NCBI GenBank assembly: GCA_018399255.1
Contig: JAGYPA010000001.1
Coordinates: 189,019 to 253,018 of the forward strand
Reading direction: 5' to 3'
From: Spirochaetales bacterium
GTDB taxonomy: Bacteria > Spirochaetota > Spirochaetia > JABMQR01
Length of the DNA stretch: 64,000 bases
Numbering within the stretch: position 1 is the stretch's first letter; every line of letters begins with the position of its first letter. This document shows positions 18,698 through 29,000 of this stretch, piece by piece. Under the pieces are notes generated by a model. That model was not told the origin of the DNA, did not search any database, and saw only the letters and a list, made by a program, of their open reading frames with translations. A program made the position numbers and the translations under genes.

Positions 18698-21189
18698 GAC
18701 CAGAAGACCTTCCTGTCTATCAGCAGCGCGACAGGATTATCAATGAGCTGCAGCAGAATAATGTAATCGTAGTTGAAAGCCCGACAGGCTCCGGAAAAAC
18801 AACTCAAATCCCCTTGATTCTTCATGCCGCCGGTTATTCGCAGCGCGGGATAATCGGCGTAACCCAGCCCCGACGAATAGCGGCAATCTCGGTCAGCGAC
18901 TATATGGCCAAACAGCTGAAAACAACCATTCCGGGATTAGCCGGCTACAAAATCAGATTTTCTGATAAAACAAACCATGAAACGCTGCTGAAAATAATGA
19001 CCGACGGCATCCTTCTGCAGGAGTTGAAAGCGGATCGCCTTCTTTCAAAATACTCTGTCATTATGGTTGATGAAGCCCATGAAAGAAGCCTGAATATTGA
19101 TTTTGTACTCGGCCTGCTCAAACAGGTAATCAGCGAGCGGCCGGATTTCAAGGTAATTATCTCTTCGGCAACAATTAATACCGACGTTTTTTCAAATTAT
19201 TTTGACGGCTGTCCGGTAATACATATAGATGCTCACATATACCCGGTTGATATCAATTACAAACCCCTGTCGCTTAGAGACAATCCAGAAGTTCTTGTCA
19301 ATACGATAGCTGAAATCGTTCGCCGCCGACTAAAGGAAGATCCCGAAGGTGATATGCTGATATTTCTCCCTGGTGAAAGACTGATTACAGATTGCGTCAT
19401 GCAGCTGGACCTGGAAGACCCGCAAAAGCGGCTGGAAATATACCCGCTCTTTGGAAGACTTCCCAAGGAGGAGCAGGAACGAGTTTTCTACCCCACCTCA
19501 CAAGGAAAAAGAAAAATTGTAGTTGCAACAAATATTGCTGAAACAAGTATAACTATTGACAATATTACTACAGTAATTGATTCCGGTCTTGCGAAAATAA
19601 ACTATTACAATCCGAAAACCTATACATCTTCCCTTATAGAAGAGCCCATCTCCAAGGCTTCATGCAGCCAGCGAAAAGGTCGGGCAGGCAGAACCGGGGC
19701 GGGTGTGTGCTGGAGACTCTATGATAAAAATGATTTTGACAGGCGCATCATGTTCACCCCGGAAGAAATCCGGAGAACTGATCTTTCGGAAGTTATTTTA
19801 AGAATGGCTGAACTGGGAATCTATGATTTCACATCGTTCGATTTTATAACTAATCCGGGAGTAGTGGGTATAGAAAGTGCAGTCGAAACGTTAAGATTTC
19901 TAAATGCTCTCAATGCGGAAAACAAATTGACAACAACCGGCGAACTGATGGTCCAGTTTCCGCTCCTGCCCAGATATTCCCGTATTATAGTTGAAGCCAT
20001 TATCAAGTATCATGATGTTCTGGAAGAAACCATTATTGCTGCCTCCTTTCTATCAGCCCGTTCTCCCTTTGTCCTCCCACTCGGAGAGGAGATTGAAGCA
20101 CGACATGCCCACCATTCCTTCAGCTCTCAGGATGGTGATTTCCTGTCATACGTCACTCTCTACAGAGCCTACCGCAAACTTACAGGAGATGCAGCCAGAA
20201 CTAAATTCTGTCAGGTTCACTATCTTGAAAAGCAGACGATGAACGAACTGCTTAATATTGTTGAACAGCTGTCTGAAATTGTTTCCGATATGGGAATACC
20301 CATTGCATCAGGCGGATCAATACACGACTATCTATGTGCTGTCGCTTCAGGACTTATTCAGTTTGTCTGTGTTAAAACCGGTAAGAATAACTACAGAAGC
20401 CTGACTGCCGACCAAATTCATATTCATCCTGGCTCGAACATGTTCCGTCAGTCTCCCAGATTCCTGGTTGCTGGAGAGATTGTGCGTACCAGCAGAATTT
20501 TTGCCAGATCCGTATCACCGCTGCGGCAGGAATGGCTAGCCCATATCCATAAGGATCTCGCTGCCAAGCTTTTCCCGGAAAAGGAGATACATGCAAAAAG
20601 AACTGCAGCCGTGGAAGAAGTCGGTAAAAAGGAGAAGAAGCGGGAGACAATTACGCTGTTTCGAAAGCAGTTTCCCATTGAAAAGTATAAAGGGAATAAA
20701 AAAATGGCAATTATACCCCTCGAAGATCTTTCTTCAGGATATCAGGGGATTCTTAGTGAATTGCCGCGTCATAAAAGCCTCAGAGTACAGATCACCTACA
20801 ATGCTTTTTCCTTCCATACCGGAGACAGACTGAAAAGCGTCATGAAGGCAGTTCCTTTCATGAAACAGGACCAGGGAATCTTTGATTCCCCACCAGCCGG
20901 CAGTTTTAATCCGGAAACAGATGCTGATATGCTCTTTGATAACCTTGAACTGCTGCTCTGTTTTTGTAAAGTACGCAAAGGCAGCCGAACACTTGGCTTT
21001 ATCACCCTTGACAATGATTCTGACGGGAACTTTCGATTTAAAACAGTAAGAAACTTTCATACAGCAACTGACACAGCCCTGTACAGTATGGAGACTCTGG
21101 CTGACAATGAGGAACTGAATAAAAATCCCGGCCGGAAAAAACGCCTGAATGAAGTATATCGGGAACTCACCAGTATTTTTGAAGCATGA
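18694..21189 (+). CDS. DEAH-box ATP-dependent RNA helicase (HrpA-like)
   Basis: 831 aa. Helicase motifs in order: ESPTGSGKTTQIP (Walker A, about residue 28), TQPRRIAA, DEAH in VDEAHERS, SAT in IISSATIN, FLPGERLI, NIAETSITID, and QRKGRAGRTGAG (motif VI). A ratchet/OB-like C-terminal part follows. It is closest in feel to HrpA, though far shorter than the roughly 1300-residue E. coli protein and nearer in size to HrpB. HrpA-type enzymes remodel RNA and stalled ribosomes. It overlaps hisS by 4 nt. The stretch after residue 620 is lysine-rich (KKEKKRET). Confidence 0.9.
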   Translation: MRPEDLPVYQQRDRIINELQQNNVIVVESPTGSGKTTQIPLILHAAGYSQRGIIGVTQPRRIAAISVSDYMAKQLKTTIPGLAGYKIRFSDKTNHETLLKIMTDGILLQELKADRLLSKYSVIMVDEAHERSLNIDFVLGLLKQVISERPDFKVIISSATINTDVFSNYFDGCPVIHIDAHIYPVDINYKPLSLRDNPEVLVNTIAEIVRRRLKEDPEGDMLIFLPGERLITDCVMQLDLEDPQKRLEIYPLFGRLPKEEQERVFYPTSQGKRKIVVATNIAETSITIDNITTVIDSGLAKINYYNPKTYTSSLIEEPISKASCSQRKGRAGRTGAGVCWRLYDKNDFDRRIMFTPEEIRRTDLSEVILRMAELGIYDFTSFDFITNPGVVGIESAVETLRFLNALNAENKLTTTGELMVQFPLLPRYSRIIVEAIIKYHDVLEETIIAASFLSARSPFVLPLGEEIEARHAHHSFSSQDGDFLSYVTLYRAYRKLTGDAARTKFCQVHYLEKQTMNELLNIVEQLSEIVSDMGIPIASGGSIHDYLCAVASGLIQFVCVKTGKNNYRSLTADQIHIHPGSNMFRQSPRFLVAGEIVRTSRIFARSVSPLRQEWLAHIHKDLAAKLFPEKEIHAKRTAAVEEVGKKEKKRETITLFRKQFPIEKYKGNKKMAIIPLEDLSSGYQGILSELPRHKSLRVQITYNAFSFHTGDRLKSVMKAVPFMKQDQGIFDSPPAGSFNPETDADMLFDNLELLLCFCKVRKGSRTLGFITLDNDSDGNFRFKTVRNFHTATDTALYSMETLADNEELNKNPGRKKRLNEVYRELTSIFEA

Positions 21190-21199
21190 TCAATCAGCT

Positions 21200-22222
21200 T
21201 CAGCTGGTTACCACGGAATGAATTATGTGCTCCGGAAGCTCTCCGATAAATGTTTCAGCCAGCTTTTTCTGAAGTACAAAACGGATCGTCTTACTGGTGT
21301 TTTTTTTATCATGCATGAGTGCTTGGTAAAATGCTGTAAAATCAGATATTTTCCGATCAATGGGATAATTGTAAGCTGACAGTATTTCCAGAACATGATC
21401 GGCATAACCGGAATCGGTTATGCCGGCAGCCTTGCCTGCCTGCATGGCTTTAGCCATACCCCAGGCAACCGCTTCTCCATGGGATGAGTTCTGTAGTCCG
21501 TTCACTGTTTCAAAGGCATGTCCAAAGGTATGGCCCAGATTTAAGCAGGCACGATGACCAGTCTTTTCAAAGGGATCCGCTTCAACATATTCCTTCTTCA
21601 CCAGCAGAGACTTATAAACCAGAGATCTGACCATATCCATATTCCTGTTTGCAATCAATGCGCTATTTTCTGTTATTTCCCGAAACAGCTCCCCTCCAGA
21701 CAGAAATCCGTGCTTTATGACCTCCGCTAGACCATTGAAATATTCATGGTCTGACAATGTTAAAACAAACTCCGGACATATAAGAACTTCTGCGGCAGGA
21801 TAAAAGGCGCCAATCAGATTTTTGTACGACAAAAAATCGACTCCTGTCTTACCTCCTAAAGAAGCATCGACCATAGACAGTAATGTAGTCGGAATCAAAG
21901 AGACAGCAACTCCCCGCATATAAACAGCAGCGGCAAAAGCTGTCATATCGCATACTACTCCACCACCGATCGCGGTAAATAGTGCATCTCTCCCTAGTCC
22001 GGAACTAACCGCTTTTTCCAGAATGGTTTCTGCAACTGCCAGCGTTTTGTAGGCCTCTCCACGTTTGATAATTATGAAGTTTTCAGGTTTCAGCGGGTAT
22101 AACTCAGCCGTAAATTCATCAAAAACAACCAGACTGTTATCTTTCACAGGCGGAAGGTGGCTGATATGATCAAAAAATCGAACCGTTGTCCTTTTTTCAC
22201 CTATTGTGCAGTATATTTCCAT
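21200..22222 (-). CDS. aroB: 3-dehydroquinate synthase
   Basis: 340 aa from ATG 22222, or 346 from ATG 22240. The second step of the shikimate pathway turns DAHP into 3-dehydroquinate using NAD+ and a metal. Motifs: GGGVVCDMTAFAAAVYMRGV and IPTTLLSMVDASLGGKTGVD (NAD and substrate site), and the metal ligands in EVIKHG and LNLGHTFGHAFE. A further in-frame ATG at 22288 would add residues encoded by a repeat tract and is rejected as the start. GAGG lies 12 nt before 22222. It is convergent with the helicase gene, and divergent from the desulfurase gene across the repeat region. Confidence 0.93.
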   Translation of the reverse strand: MEIYCTIGEKRTTVRFFDHISHLPPVKDNSLVVFDEFTAELYPLKPENFIIIKRGEAYKTLAVAETILEKAVSSGLGRDALFTAIGGGVVCDMTAFAAAVYMRGVAVSLIPTTLLSMVDASLGGKTGVDFLSYKNLIGAFYPAAEVLICPEFVLTLSDHEYFNGLAEVIKHGFLSGGELFREITENSALIANRNMDMVRSLVYKSLLVKKEYVEADPFEKTGHRACLNLGHTFGHAFETVNGLQNSSHGEAVAWGMAKAMQAGKAAGITDSGYADHVLEILSAYNYPIDRKISDFTAFYQALMHDKKNTSKTIRFVLQKKLAETFIGELPEHIIHSVVTS

Positions 22223-22246
22223 AAAAAGTTTATACCTCATTACTGA

Positions 22247-22320
22247 GCAGCTTTGCAAGTCGCAGCTTTGCAAGTCGCTGCTTTGCAAAGCAGCTTTGCA
22301 AGTCGAAGCTTTGCAATCAG
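22247..22320. repeat. Iterated 15-bp repeat between aroB and the desulfurase gene
   Basis: Five head-to-tail copies: GCAGCTTTGCAAGTC at 22247-22261 and 22262-22276, a 13-bp variant GCTGCTTTGCAAA at 22277-22289, the exact unit again at 22290-22304, and GAAGCTTTGCAATCAG at 22305-22320. The shared core is GCTTTGCAA; joined copies make CTTTGCAAAG palindromes. The tract fills the space between two divergent starts (22222 or 22240, and 22371), so it may be an array of regulator sites, or a slippage tract without function. Confidence 0.85.
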
Positions 22321-22370
22321 TTTCACCGTTTCACCTTGATAATTTTTGTAAAATTGACCAGAATTGCATA

Positions 22371-23540
22371 ATGAACTATTGCTACCTTGATTGGGCTTCA
22401 ACATCTCCAATACTGGACGAAGTGCTGGCAGAATATCAGCGCGTCAGCCGTGAGACAACCGGCAATCCATCATCCCGACATCGTTACGGAAAAGAAGCAC
22501 TGCAGATTCTCACGCATTCAAGACGTGCAGCTGCGGATGCCCTGAACGTCCTTCCTGACAATCTCGTATTTACCTCCGGCGGTTCTGAGAGCAATATGCT
22601 TATTCTTACTTCTCTATTGATGAAAAAAAGAAGAGGAGGAACGGTTATTCTTTCGGGTATTGAACATCCATCAGTATATGAATATGGTCCTCTGCTGCGA
22701 GAAGCTGGCTTCACGCCGGTCTATCTCACTGCACCGAACGGCATAATTAAACCAGAATCCTTTGCCCGGCTGCTGAGGGAAGATACCGTGATGGTTACAG
22801 CAATGCTTGTGAACAATGTTACAGGTTCAATTCAGCCAATTAAAAAAATGGCTGCCATAACCCGGGATTATGCTGAGAAAATGGGAAAACCGATCCATTT
22901 TCATACAGATGCAGTTCAGGCGCTTGGAAAAATTGATTTCTCGCTTGCAGAACTTGAAGTTGATTCTGCCTCTTTCAGTTTCCATAAAATTCAGGGGCCT
23001 AAGGGGACAGGCCTGCTCTATACCGCCAAACCTTTGAATACTCTATCTTCCGGCGGCGACCAGGAGTTTTCCGTCAGGTCTGGAACTGAGGCCCTTCCAT
23101 CGATAGCTGCCGCAGTTACAGCACTTAATCACACCCTGACAGCTTTCTCCATATCCCGTACCCATGCAGCAAAATTGCAGGCAATTCTTGTTGATTTCAT
23201 AAAAAGCAGGCCGGATATGCTTACTCTGATGCCGGGATTCTCACCTTCAGCAAATTCCCCTTTTATCACAGCATTCAGCTCCCAGGGTATTCCAGCTGAA
23301 ATTCTGGTACGAGTCATGGATGACCGCGGGTTTGCTATATCAGCAGGTTCTGCCTGTTCATCAAAAAGCAGAAAAAAGCGGGAAAGAGTTTTGAAAAATA
23401 TGCTTTATGACGACTCAGTTCTTTCAGCCGCTGTCAGGGTTTCAGTGGGGCCTGAAACAACCGCCGAAGCTATGCATACCTTTTGTACAGCTCTTGAACA
23501 GGAATTAACCCTACTACACAAAACACTGGGAAAAAGGTAG
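22371..23540 (+). CDS. Cysteine desulfurase (NifS/IscS family), likely partner of ThiI
   Basis: 389 aa class V aminotransferase fold, PLP-dependent; it frees sulfur from cysteine as an enzyme persulfide. Motifs: YLDWASTSP at the N-terminus, TSGGSESNM, HTDAVQALGKID (PLP-binding), SFHKIQGPKGTG with the PLP lysine, and SAGSACSSKSRKK with the catalytic Cys. The start ATG 22371 gives the normal family N-terminus; extending to 22206 would read through the repeat tract. thiI starts 11 nt downstream, the same pairing as NifZ-ThiI in Bacillus, which supplies sulfur for 4-thiouridine in tRNA. Confidence 0.92.
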   Translation: MNYCYLDWASTSPILDEVLAEYQRVSRETTGNPSSRHRYGKEALQILTHSRRAAADALNVLPDNLVFTSGGSESNMLILTSLLMKKRRGGTVILSGIEHPSVYEYGPLLREAGFTPVYLTAPNGIIKPESFARLLREDTVMVTAMLVNNVTGSIQPIKKMAAITRDYAEKMGKPIHFHTDAVQALGKIDFSLAELEVDSASFSFHKIQGPKGTGLLYTAKPLNTLSSGGDQEFSVRSGTEALPSIAAAVTALNHTLTAFSISRTHAAKLQAILVDFIKSRPDMLTLMPGFSPSANSPFITAFSSQGIPAEILVRVMDDRGFAISAGSACSSKSRKKRERVLKNMLYDDSVLSAAVRVSVGPETTAEAMHTFCTALEQELTLLHKTLGKR

Positions 23541-23551
23541 TATCTACCACC

Positions 23552-24730
23552 ATGAATAACCACGAAATATTATATTTACTAAAAATAGGAGAACTTGTAC
23601 TCAAAGGTGATAATCGAAGCATTTTTGAGAAACAGCTCCGCAGAAACATCAGAACGAAACTTCCCGCATGTTCAGTAACCTTTGTAACGCAGAAAGGCAG
23701 AATGTACCTGCGCGCTTCAAAATGCTCTCGCGAATACATTGAGCAGGCATTGGCGAAAACGGCCGGACTCAAAGGGTTCGCATTGGCAGTTTCGGTCGAA
23801 AAAAAGATTGAAACGGTTACGCAGGCAGTTCTGAAGATGCTTACTGAGCAATCCTCTTTTTCATCCGGTTCAACCTTCAAAGTGAATTCACGCAGAGCTG
23901 ACAAAAGCTTTCCTCTCTCATCTTATGAAATCTGCTGCACGGTAGGCGATGCCGTTCTGAAGCAGTTTCCGGGGACCCGAGTCAAGATGAAAGAGCCGCA
24001 AACTGAGATCTCCATAGAGATCAGGAATAAAGCCTACATCTATTCAGCAGCTCAGAAGGGTCCGGGCGGTTTACCGGTCGGCACAGCCGGGAAAGGCTTG
24101 CTCCTGCTGTCTGGCGGTATTGATTCTCCTGTAGCAGCCTACCGAATGGCTTTACGGGGCCTCAGACAGGATGCTGTCTATTTTCATGCCTACCCTTATA
24201 CCTCTCATGAAGCACTGGAAAAAGTGAAAACATTAGCTCGTATCCTTTCTGCCTATATCCCCGGGATACGTCTGTATGTAGTTCCATTTACAGAGATACA
24301 ACTTGAAATAAACAGAAATGCGAGAACTGAAGAACATACACTGATGATGCGCTGCGCCATGGTTCGTATTGCCAACCTTATTGCAACTCAAATATATGCC
24401 AAAGTTCTGATAACCGGAGAAGCTTTATGTCAGGTCGCAAGTCAGACTATTGAAAGCCTGACCCTGACAAACAGCGTATCCGACCTTTTAATTATCCGTC
24501 CGCTTATCGGCAGCGATAAAGAGGAAATTATCTCAATAGCAAATAAAATCGGCACCTACGAAACATCTATCCTCCCCTATGACGATTGCTGTACAATATT
24601 CTCTCCGGTTCACCCGCTTGTCAAACCTGAAAAAGATCAGGTTTCGGCAAGGTTCAGCAGTCTTAATCTTGATGAGATGATAAACGAGGCCGCCGAGGCC
24701 GCCCTCAGCAATGGGAATCAGCTGCTTTGA
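23552..24730 (+). CDS. thiI: tRNA 4-thiouridine synthetase ThiI
   Basis: 392 aa. An N-terminal ferredoxin-like and THUMP region (about 1-165) is followed by the PP-loop LLLLSGGIDSPVAAYRMA (about residues 183-200), which adenylates tRNA U8 before sulfur transfer. LPYDDCCTIFSPVHPLVKP near the C-terminus is conserved and holds the cysteines expected in this part of ThiI. The rhodanese domain of E. coli ThiI is absent, as in Bacillus-type enzymes that work with a dedicated desulfurase, here encoded just upstream. Its end overlaps the convergent FmdB gene by 26 nt. Confidence 0.95.
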   Translation: MNNHEILYLLKIGELVLKGDNRSIFEKQLRRNIRTKLPACSVTFVTQKGRMYLRASKCSREYIEQALAKTAGLKGFALAVSVEKKIETVTQAVLKMLTEQSSFSSGSTFKVNSRRADKSFPLSSYEICCTVGDAVLKQFPGTRVKMKEPQTEISIEIRNKAYIYSAAQKGPGGLPVGTAGKGLLLLSGGIDSPVAAYRMALRGLRQDAVYFHAYPYTSHEALEKVKTLARILSAYIPGIRLYVVPFTEIQLEINRNARTEEHTLMMRCAMVRIANLIATQIYAKVLITGEALCQVASQTIESLTLTNSVSDLLIIRPLIGSDKEEIISIANKIGTYETSILPYDDCCTIFSPVHPLVKPEKDQVSARFSSLNLDEMINEAAEAALSNGNQLL

Positions 24731-25016
24731 CCTTTTCTTTACCTTTTGTCTGTTCCGGCTTTTTAGCTGGTCCGGGTTCGGCTGTTTCCGTTTTTGTTTC
24801 GGATTTATTAACTGAATAATCTGTCTGAGTTCCCTGCTTCTTGTTGTCAGTAACATAGAAACCACTGCCCTTGAAAATAATCCCGGCTCCTCCCGAAATG
24901 ATTCTGCGCACGACACCGCTGCATTCGGGGCAAGTTTTTTCCGGTTCATCATGAATCCCCTGAAACAACTCAAAAGAATAACCGCATTCATTGCAAATAT
25001 AATCATAAGTAGGCAT
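24705..25016 (-). CDS. FmdB-type zinc ribbon protein
   Basis: 103 aa. MPTYDYICNECGYSFELFQ followed by EKTCPECSG gives two CxxC knuckles that should bind one zinc, the FmdB/CxxC_CXXC_SSSS regulator family. FKGSGFYVTDNK after the ribbon is also typical. The C-terminal 45 residues are low-complexity (Lys, Glu, Thr, Pro) and poorly structured. The role of the family is not firmly known; it is often called a putative regulator. The gene follows the lipoprotein gene by 7 nt on the same strand, and its end overlaps thiI. Confidence 0.9.
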   Translation of the reverse strand: MPTYDYICNECGYSFELFQGIHDEPEKTCPECSGVVRRIISGGAGIIFKGSGFYVTDNKKQGTQTDYSVNKSETKTETAEPGPAKKPEQTKGKEKVKAADSHC

Positions 25017-25023
25017 GTATTTT

Positions 25024-26004
25024 TTACTCCTGAATCATTGCCTGAGTCAAATTCTGCAGAAGCTGAACCAACTCTTCATTTTTCATTTCCATATTATTAA
25101 TAATAATTTTCTGGGAAGAGTCAACTAAAATCGACTCCATCCAATTCTCAGGCTTACTTTCCATAGCCCGTATTTTCTCTAAATACTTCTTCTTCAAGGT
25201 AAGGCTGATAACAGTTGTAGCTGACTTCTGGGTTGTGGTTATGACCCCGTACAAAGCATAAAGATCGTCTTCAGATTCCTCAAATGCTTCCGCCCCGCTG
25301 TCAGGCCTGTCATCAGAAGGAAAACTATCAATGGTCATCCAGATTGAATCGATACTCACAAGCAGAGAATAGGGTATAACATCCTCAAGAATTGAAAAGA
25401 GATACCTCGGCTTTTCCACATAGAGTCCGATTATCCCGTTGTTCAATCTTTCAGCTATATCCAAAGGTATATACATTTCACGGGAGACATAAGTTTTTTC
25501 ATACGCATCTTCAAGTTCGAACGTTGAAAACAGAGCTAAGCCATTTTCTGGAATACTCACATTCAAGCCTGATTCCAGATTACTCCAGGCTGAAGAAGAA
25601 TCAAGAGGCCTTTTTTCCCAGCCCTCAATAAAACCCAGCAAAGCGTTGATAAGCGGCATAGATATATCACCCTCAGCAGCCCCGTAAAATCCGGGTGTCA
25701 TCTCAGTGTAGGTTCCATCTTCCTGCATTTCAGGAAGAACTGCCGAGAGAGTCAGTCTTGAAACTTTATCTGCAAGCTCCGCGGTATTTTCTCCTCCAGG
25801 AATAAGAAGCAGCAGAGAATCTGTCAAGACCCCTGCCCTGTCCATATCTATGGTCAGGATAAACTCCTTTTCTCCTCCAACTGATACCGCATACGGTTCC
25901 TCAGTGAACGGTGACCTGTGTGCACATCCTGCTGAGAGGAAAACTGAAACTGCCAGTATGCAGAACAGCGCAGCAGTCCTTATGATGCGTTTGCCTGATT
26001 TCAT
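25024..26004 (-). CDS. Putative lipoprotein, function unknown
   Basis: 326 aa. The N-terminus has basic residues, a hydrophobic run (TAALFCILAVSVFLSAG) and a lipobox LSAGC, so it should be lipidated at Cys27. The rest is a soluble extracytoplasmic domain with no motif I recognise, ending in a coiled-coil-like helix (NMEMKNEELVQLLQNLTQAM). It overlaps ileS by 4 nt (ATGA), so it is co-expressed with ileS; the functional tie is not evident. Probably specific to spirochaetes. Confidence 0.82.
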   Translation of the reverse strand: MKSGKRIIRTAALFCILAVSVFLSAGCAHRSPFTEEPYAVSVGGEKEFILTIDMDRAGVLTDSLLLLIPGGENTAELADKVSRLTLSAVLPEMQEDGTYTEMTPGFYGAAEGDISMPLINALLGFIEGWEKRPLDSSSAWSNLESGLNVSIPENGLALFSTFELEDAYEKTYVSREMYIPLDIAERLNNGIIGLYVEKPRYLFSILEDVIPYSLLVSIDSIWMTIDSFPSDDRPDSGAEAFEESEDDLYALYGVITTTQKSATTVISLTLKKKYLEKIRAMESKPENWMESILVDSSQKIIINNMEMKNEELVQLLQNLTQAMIQE

Positions 26005-29000
26005 GTATCCTTCTGTAAAACTTTAATATCAAAAGTTACTTCGTAATCGCCGCACTGTGCCGTTATGCCGGTTCCGAAATCTTCCTGCGCTATCGATTCG
26101 GAAAGGGTTTCCTGCTGAATATAGGCAGTATAGAAGTGCACCGCTTCAGCTACTTCTTCCGGACCTGACAGATATAGAGCTATTCGATCGGTTACATCAA
26201 GATTCCTGTCTTTCCGCAGGCTTTGAACGCTTCGAATAACATCCCGTGCAATTCCCTCACGAATAAGGTCCGGAGTAATTCTGCTGTCGAGTCCGACAGT
26301 AATACTTCCCTCATTCAGAACTTTCATGCCTTCCAGCTCCGAACGCTGAACAACAATAGCTTCATCATCTATCATCACTCTCCCATTAGAGTAATCAATC
26401 TCCAGGGGGGTTCCGTCAAGGATCTCCTTAATCTGATCTCCGGTAAGATTCTGCAGAACTGCAGCAACTTCCTTCATATCTTTTCCCAGTGTTCTGCCAA
26501 GCACTTTAAAATTTGCCTTCGCTGAATAGCTCACAATATCAGTCTCATTTGTACGGTATTCAACATGCTTCACATTCAGTTCCTGAAGTATTATTGCCTC
26601 CATTTCGCGTAGAATCTGCAGTTCCTGTTCATCCCGGTCAACAATAAATAATGTCTGAAGAGGCTGTCTTGTCTTGAGTGAATGAATACTCCGTAAAGCC
26701 CTCCCCATAGTAACCGTCTGCTTTGTCAGGGCCATCTTGACCTCAAGGTCTCTGTCCCGCAGTTCTTCATGATACAAAGGATACCCGGCAAGATGGATTG
26801 ATTCAGTCATTTGCTCTGATTTCAAGTTGAGGTACATTTCTTCGGTAGTAAACGGTATTATTGGTGCTGCTGCATGGCTGAATTTCATCAGAACTGAATA
26901 AAGCGTATTGTAAGCCTGGATTTTATCCTTATCATTTACTGAACGCCAGAATCGCCTTCTCGAACGCCTGATATACCAGTTGTTTAAAAGATCGATAAAA
27001 TCAACAAGAGGCTGACAGGCCTTTTGCATTTCATATCCATCCAGGGCTTCAGAAACATTCTTTACAAGGAGTTCAGATTCAGAAAGTATCCACCGGTCAA
27101 GAGGGTTCTCCAGTTTTGTTTCCCATCCTTCCTTCAGGGATGCTTCCGGCTGATAATTGTCAATATTAGCATAGGTAATAAAGAAACTGTAGGCATTCCA
27201 CAAAGGGATAATAAAACTTTTCAGAACCTCTTTAACGCCTTCCTCAGAAAAGCGTAAATCCTCAGCCCGGACTACTGCCGAATTCATGAGAAAAAAGCGC
27301 ATGGCATCTGCCCCGAAATTATTGACGACTTCCATGGGGTCGGAATAATTTCGTTGGGATTTAGACATTTTCTTTCCATCTGAGGCAAGGACCAGTCCAT
27401 TGGTAACAACATTGAAAAACGCCGGCTCTTTGAAAAGTCCTGCTGCTATAATAGTCAGGGTATAAAACCAGCCTCTCGTTTGATCCAGACCTTCACATAT
27501 AAAATTAGCGGGAAAGTTTTTCTCAAAATACTCCTTATTTTCAAAGGGATAATGATTTTGTGCATAGGGCATTGATCCGGATTCGAACCAGCAGTCGAGG
27601 ACATCCGGTATTCTGCGCATGGTTCCCTTTCCGTCAGGACTTGGCCAGGTGAGCTCATCAACAAAATGCTTGTGCAGGTCCTCAACTTTTCTGCCTGACT
27701 TCCGCTCGAGCTCTTCCCGTGATCCAATCACCTCGAAGTAATCTGAGCTGTCACTTTTCCAGACAGGAATTGGATTACCCCAATAACGGTTTCTGCTGAT
27801 AGCCCAGTCGCGGGCTCCTTCAAGCCACTTCCCGAACCGACCGTACTTCAAGTGTTCAGGGATCCAGTTAATCCGGTCATTTGCGGCCAGCATATCCTGC
27901 TTGATTTTCTGTACATCGACAAACCAGCAGGAGAGCGCCCGGTATATCAGCGGTTTTTTAGTCCGGTAGCAAAAGGGATAGCTGTGCATGATTTTCTGTT
28001 TCTTGACAAGCTTACCCTCATTTTTAAGATACTCAATTATGCTTTCATCAGCATCCTTGACAAAAAGACCTTCCCAGTCGGGAACTTCCTCAGTAAAACG
28101 GCATTCCGCATCAATGGGACAGGCTACCGGAATATCGGTATCGCGCAGCAGCTGATAGTCATCTTCACCAAAGCCAGGGGCTGTATGAACTATGCCGCAT
28201 CCATCTTCTTCAGTAACATGATCCCCGACAAAAGTCCTGAAGGCACCGTTTTCCGCATAGTTACTGAAAAACGGCATAAGCGGTTCATATTCTATTCCCG
28301 CCAGTTCATGTCCCTTAAAACGGCCGGTTATTTCATAGGCGGCTTCATCCTTGAAATAGTCAGAAATTTTCGACTCTGCAAGAATATAGGATTCCTGCCC
28401 CTCGGTTACTTTGACATAATCTATGTCGGGACCGAGTGCAAGTGCCAGGTTTGACGGCAGCGTCCAGGGAGTCGTGGTCCATGCGAGGAAATAGGTATCC
28501 GGCTGACCTTTTACTGCAAACCTTACCGTAACAGCCGGGTCCAGGACATCCTGATATCCTCCCAGATTAACTTCAAAATTAGATAACGGAGAAGACAGAG
28601 CCGGACTGTAAGGAAGGATGTTGTAGCCCTCATAGACATACCCTTTATCGAAAAGTGTTTTAAAGACCCACCAGATAGATTCCATGTAATCCGGGTCCAT
28701 AGTTTTATAGTCATGCTCAAAATCCACCCAACGCCCGAGACGAGTGACAATTTCCTCCCATTCCTTTGTATAGCGGAGTACTATTGAACGGCAGCGCTCA
28801 TTAAATCTGGCAACACCGAAGGCTTCAATCTGACTTTTTCCGGTAATTCCCAGATCCTTTTCAATTTCATATTCTACCGGGAGTCCATGACAGTCCCATC
28901 CAAACCGTCTGACAACTTTCTTGCCTTTCATAGTCTGATAGCGAGGAATAATGTCTTTTATTGTTCCAGGAACAAAATGACCGAAATGTGGTAATCCTGT

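Noticed and set aside
22247-22320. CRISPR array
   Set aside because: Units are contiguous 13-16 bp with no unique spacers and no cas genes.
22206-22370. N-terminal extension of the cysteine desulfurase
   Set aside because: It encodes the repeat tract (LCKSQLCKSLLCK...) and has no family similarity; the family N-terminus starts at the ATG 22371.
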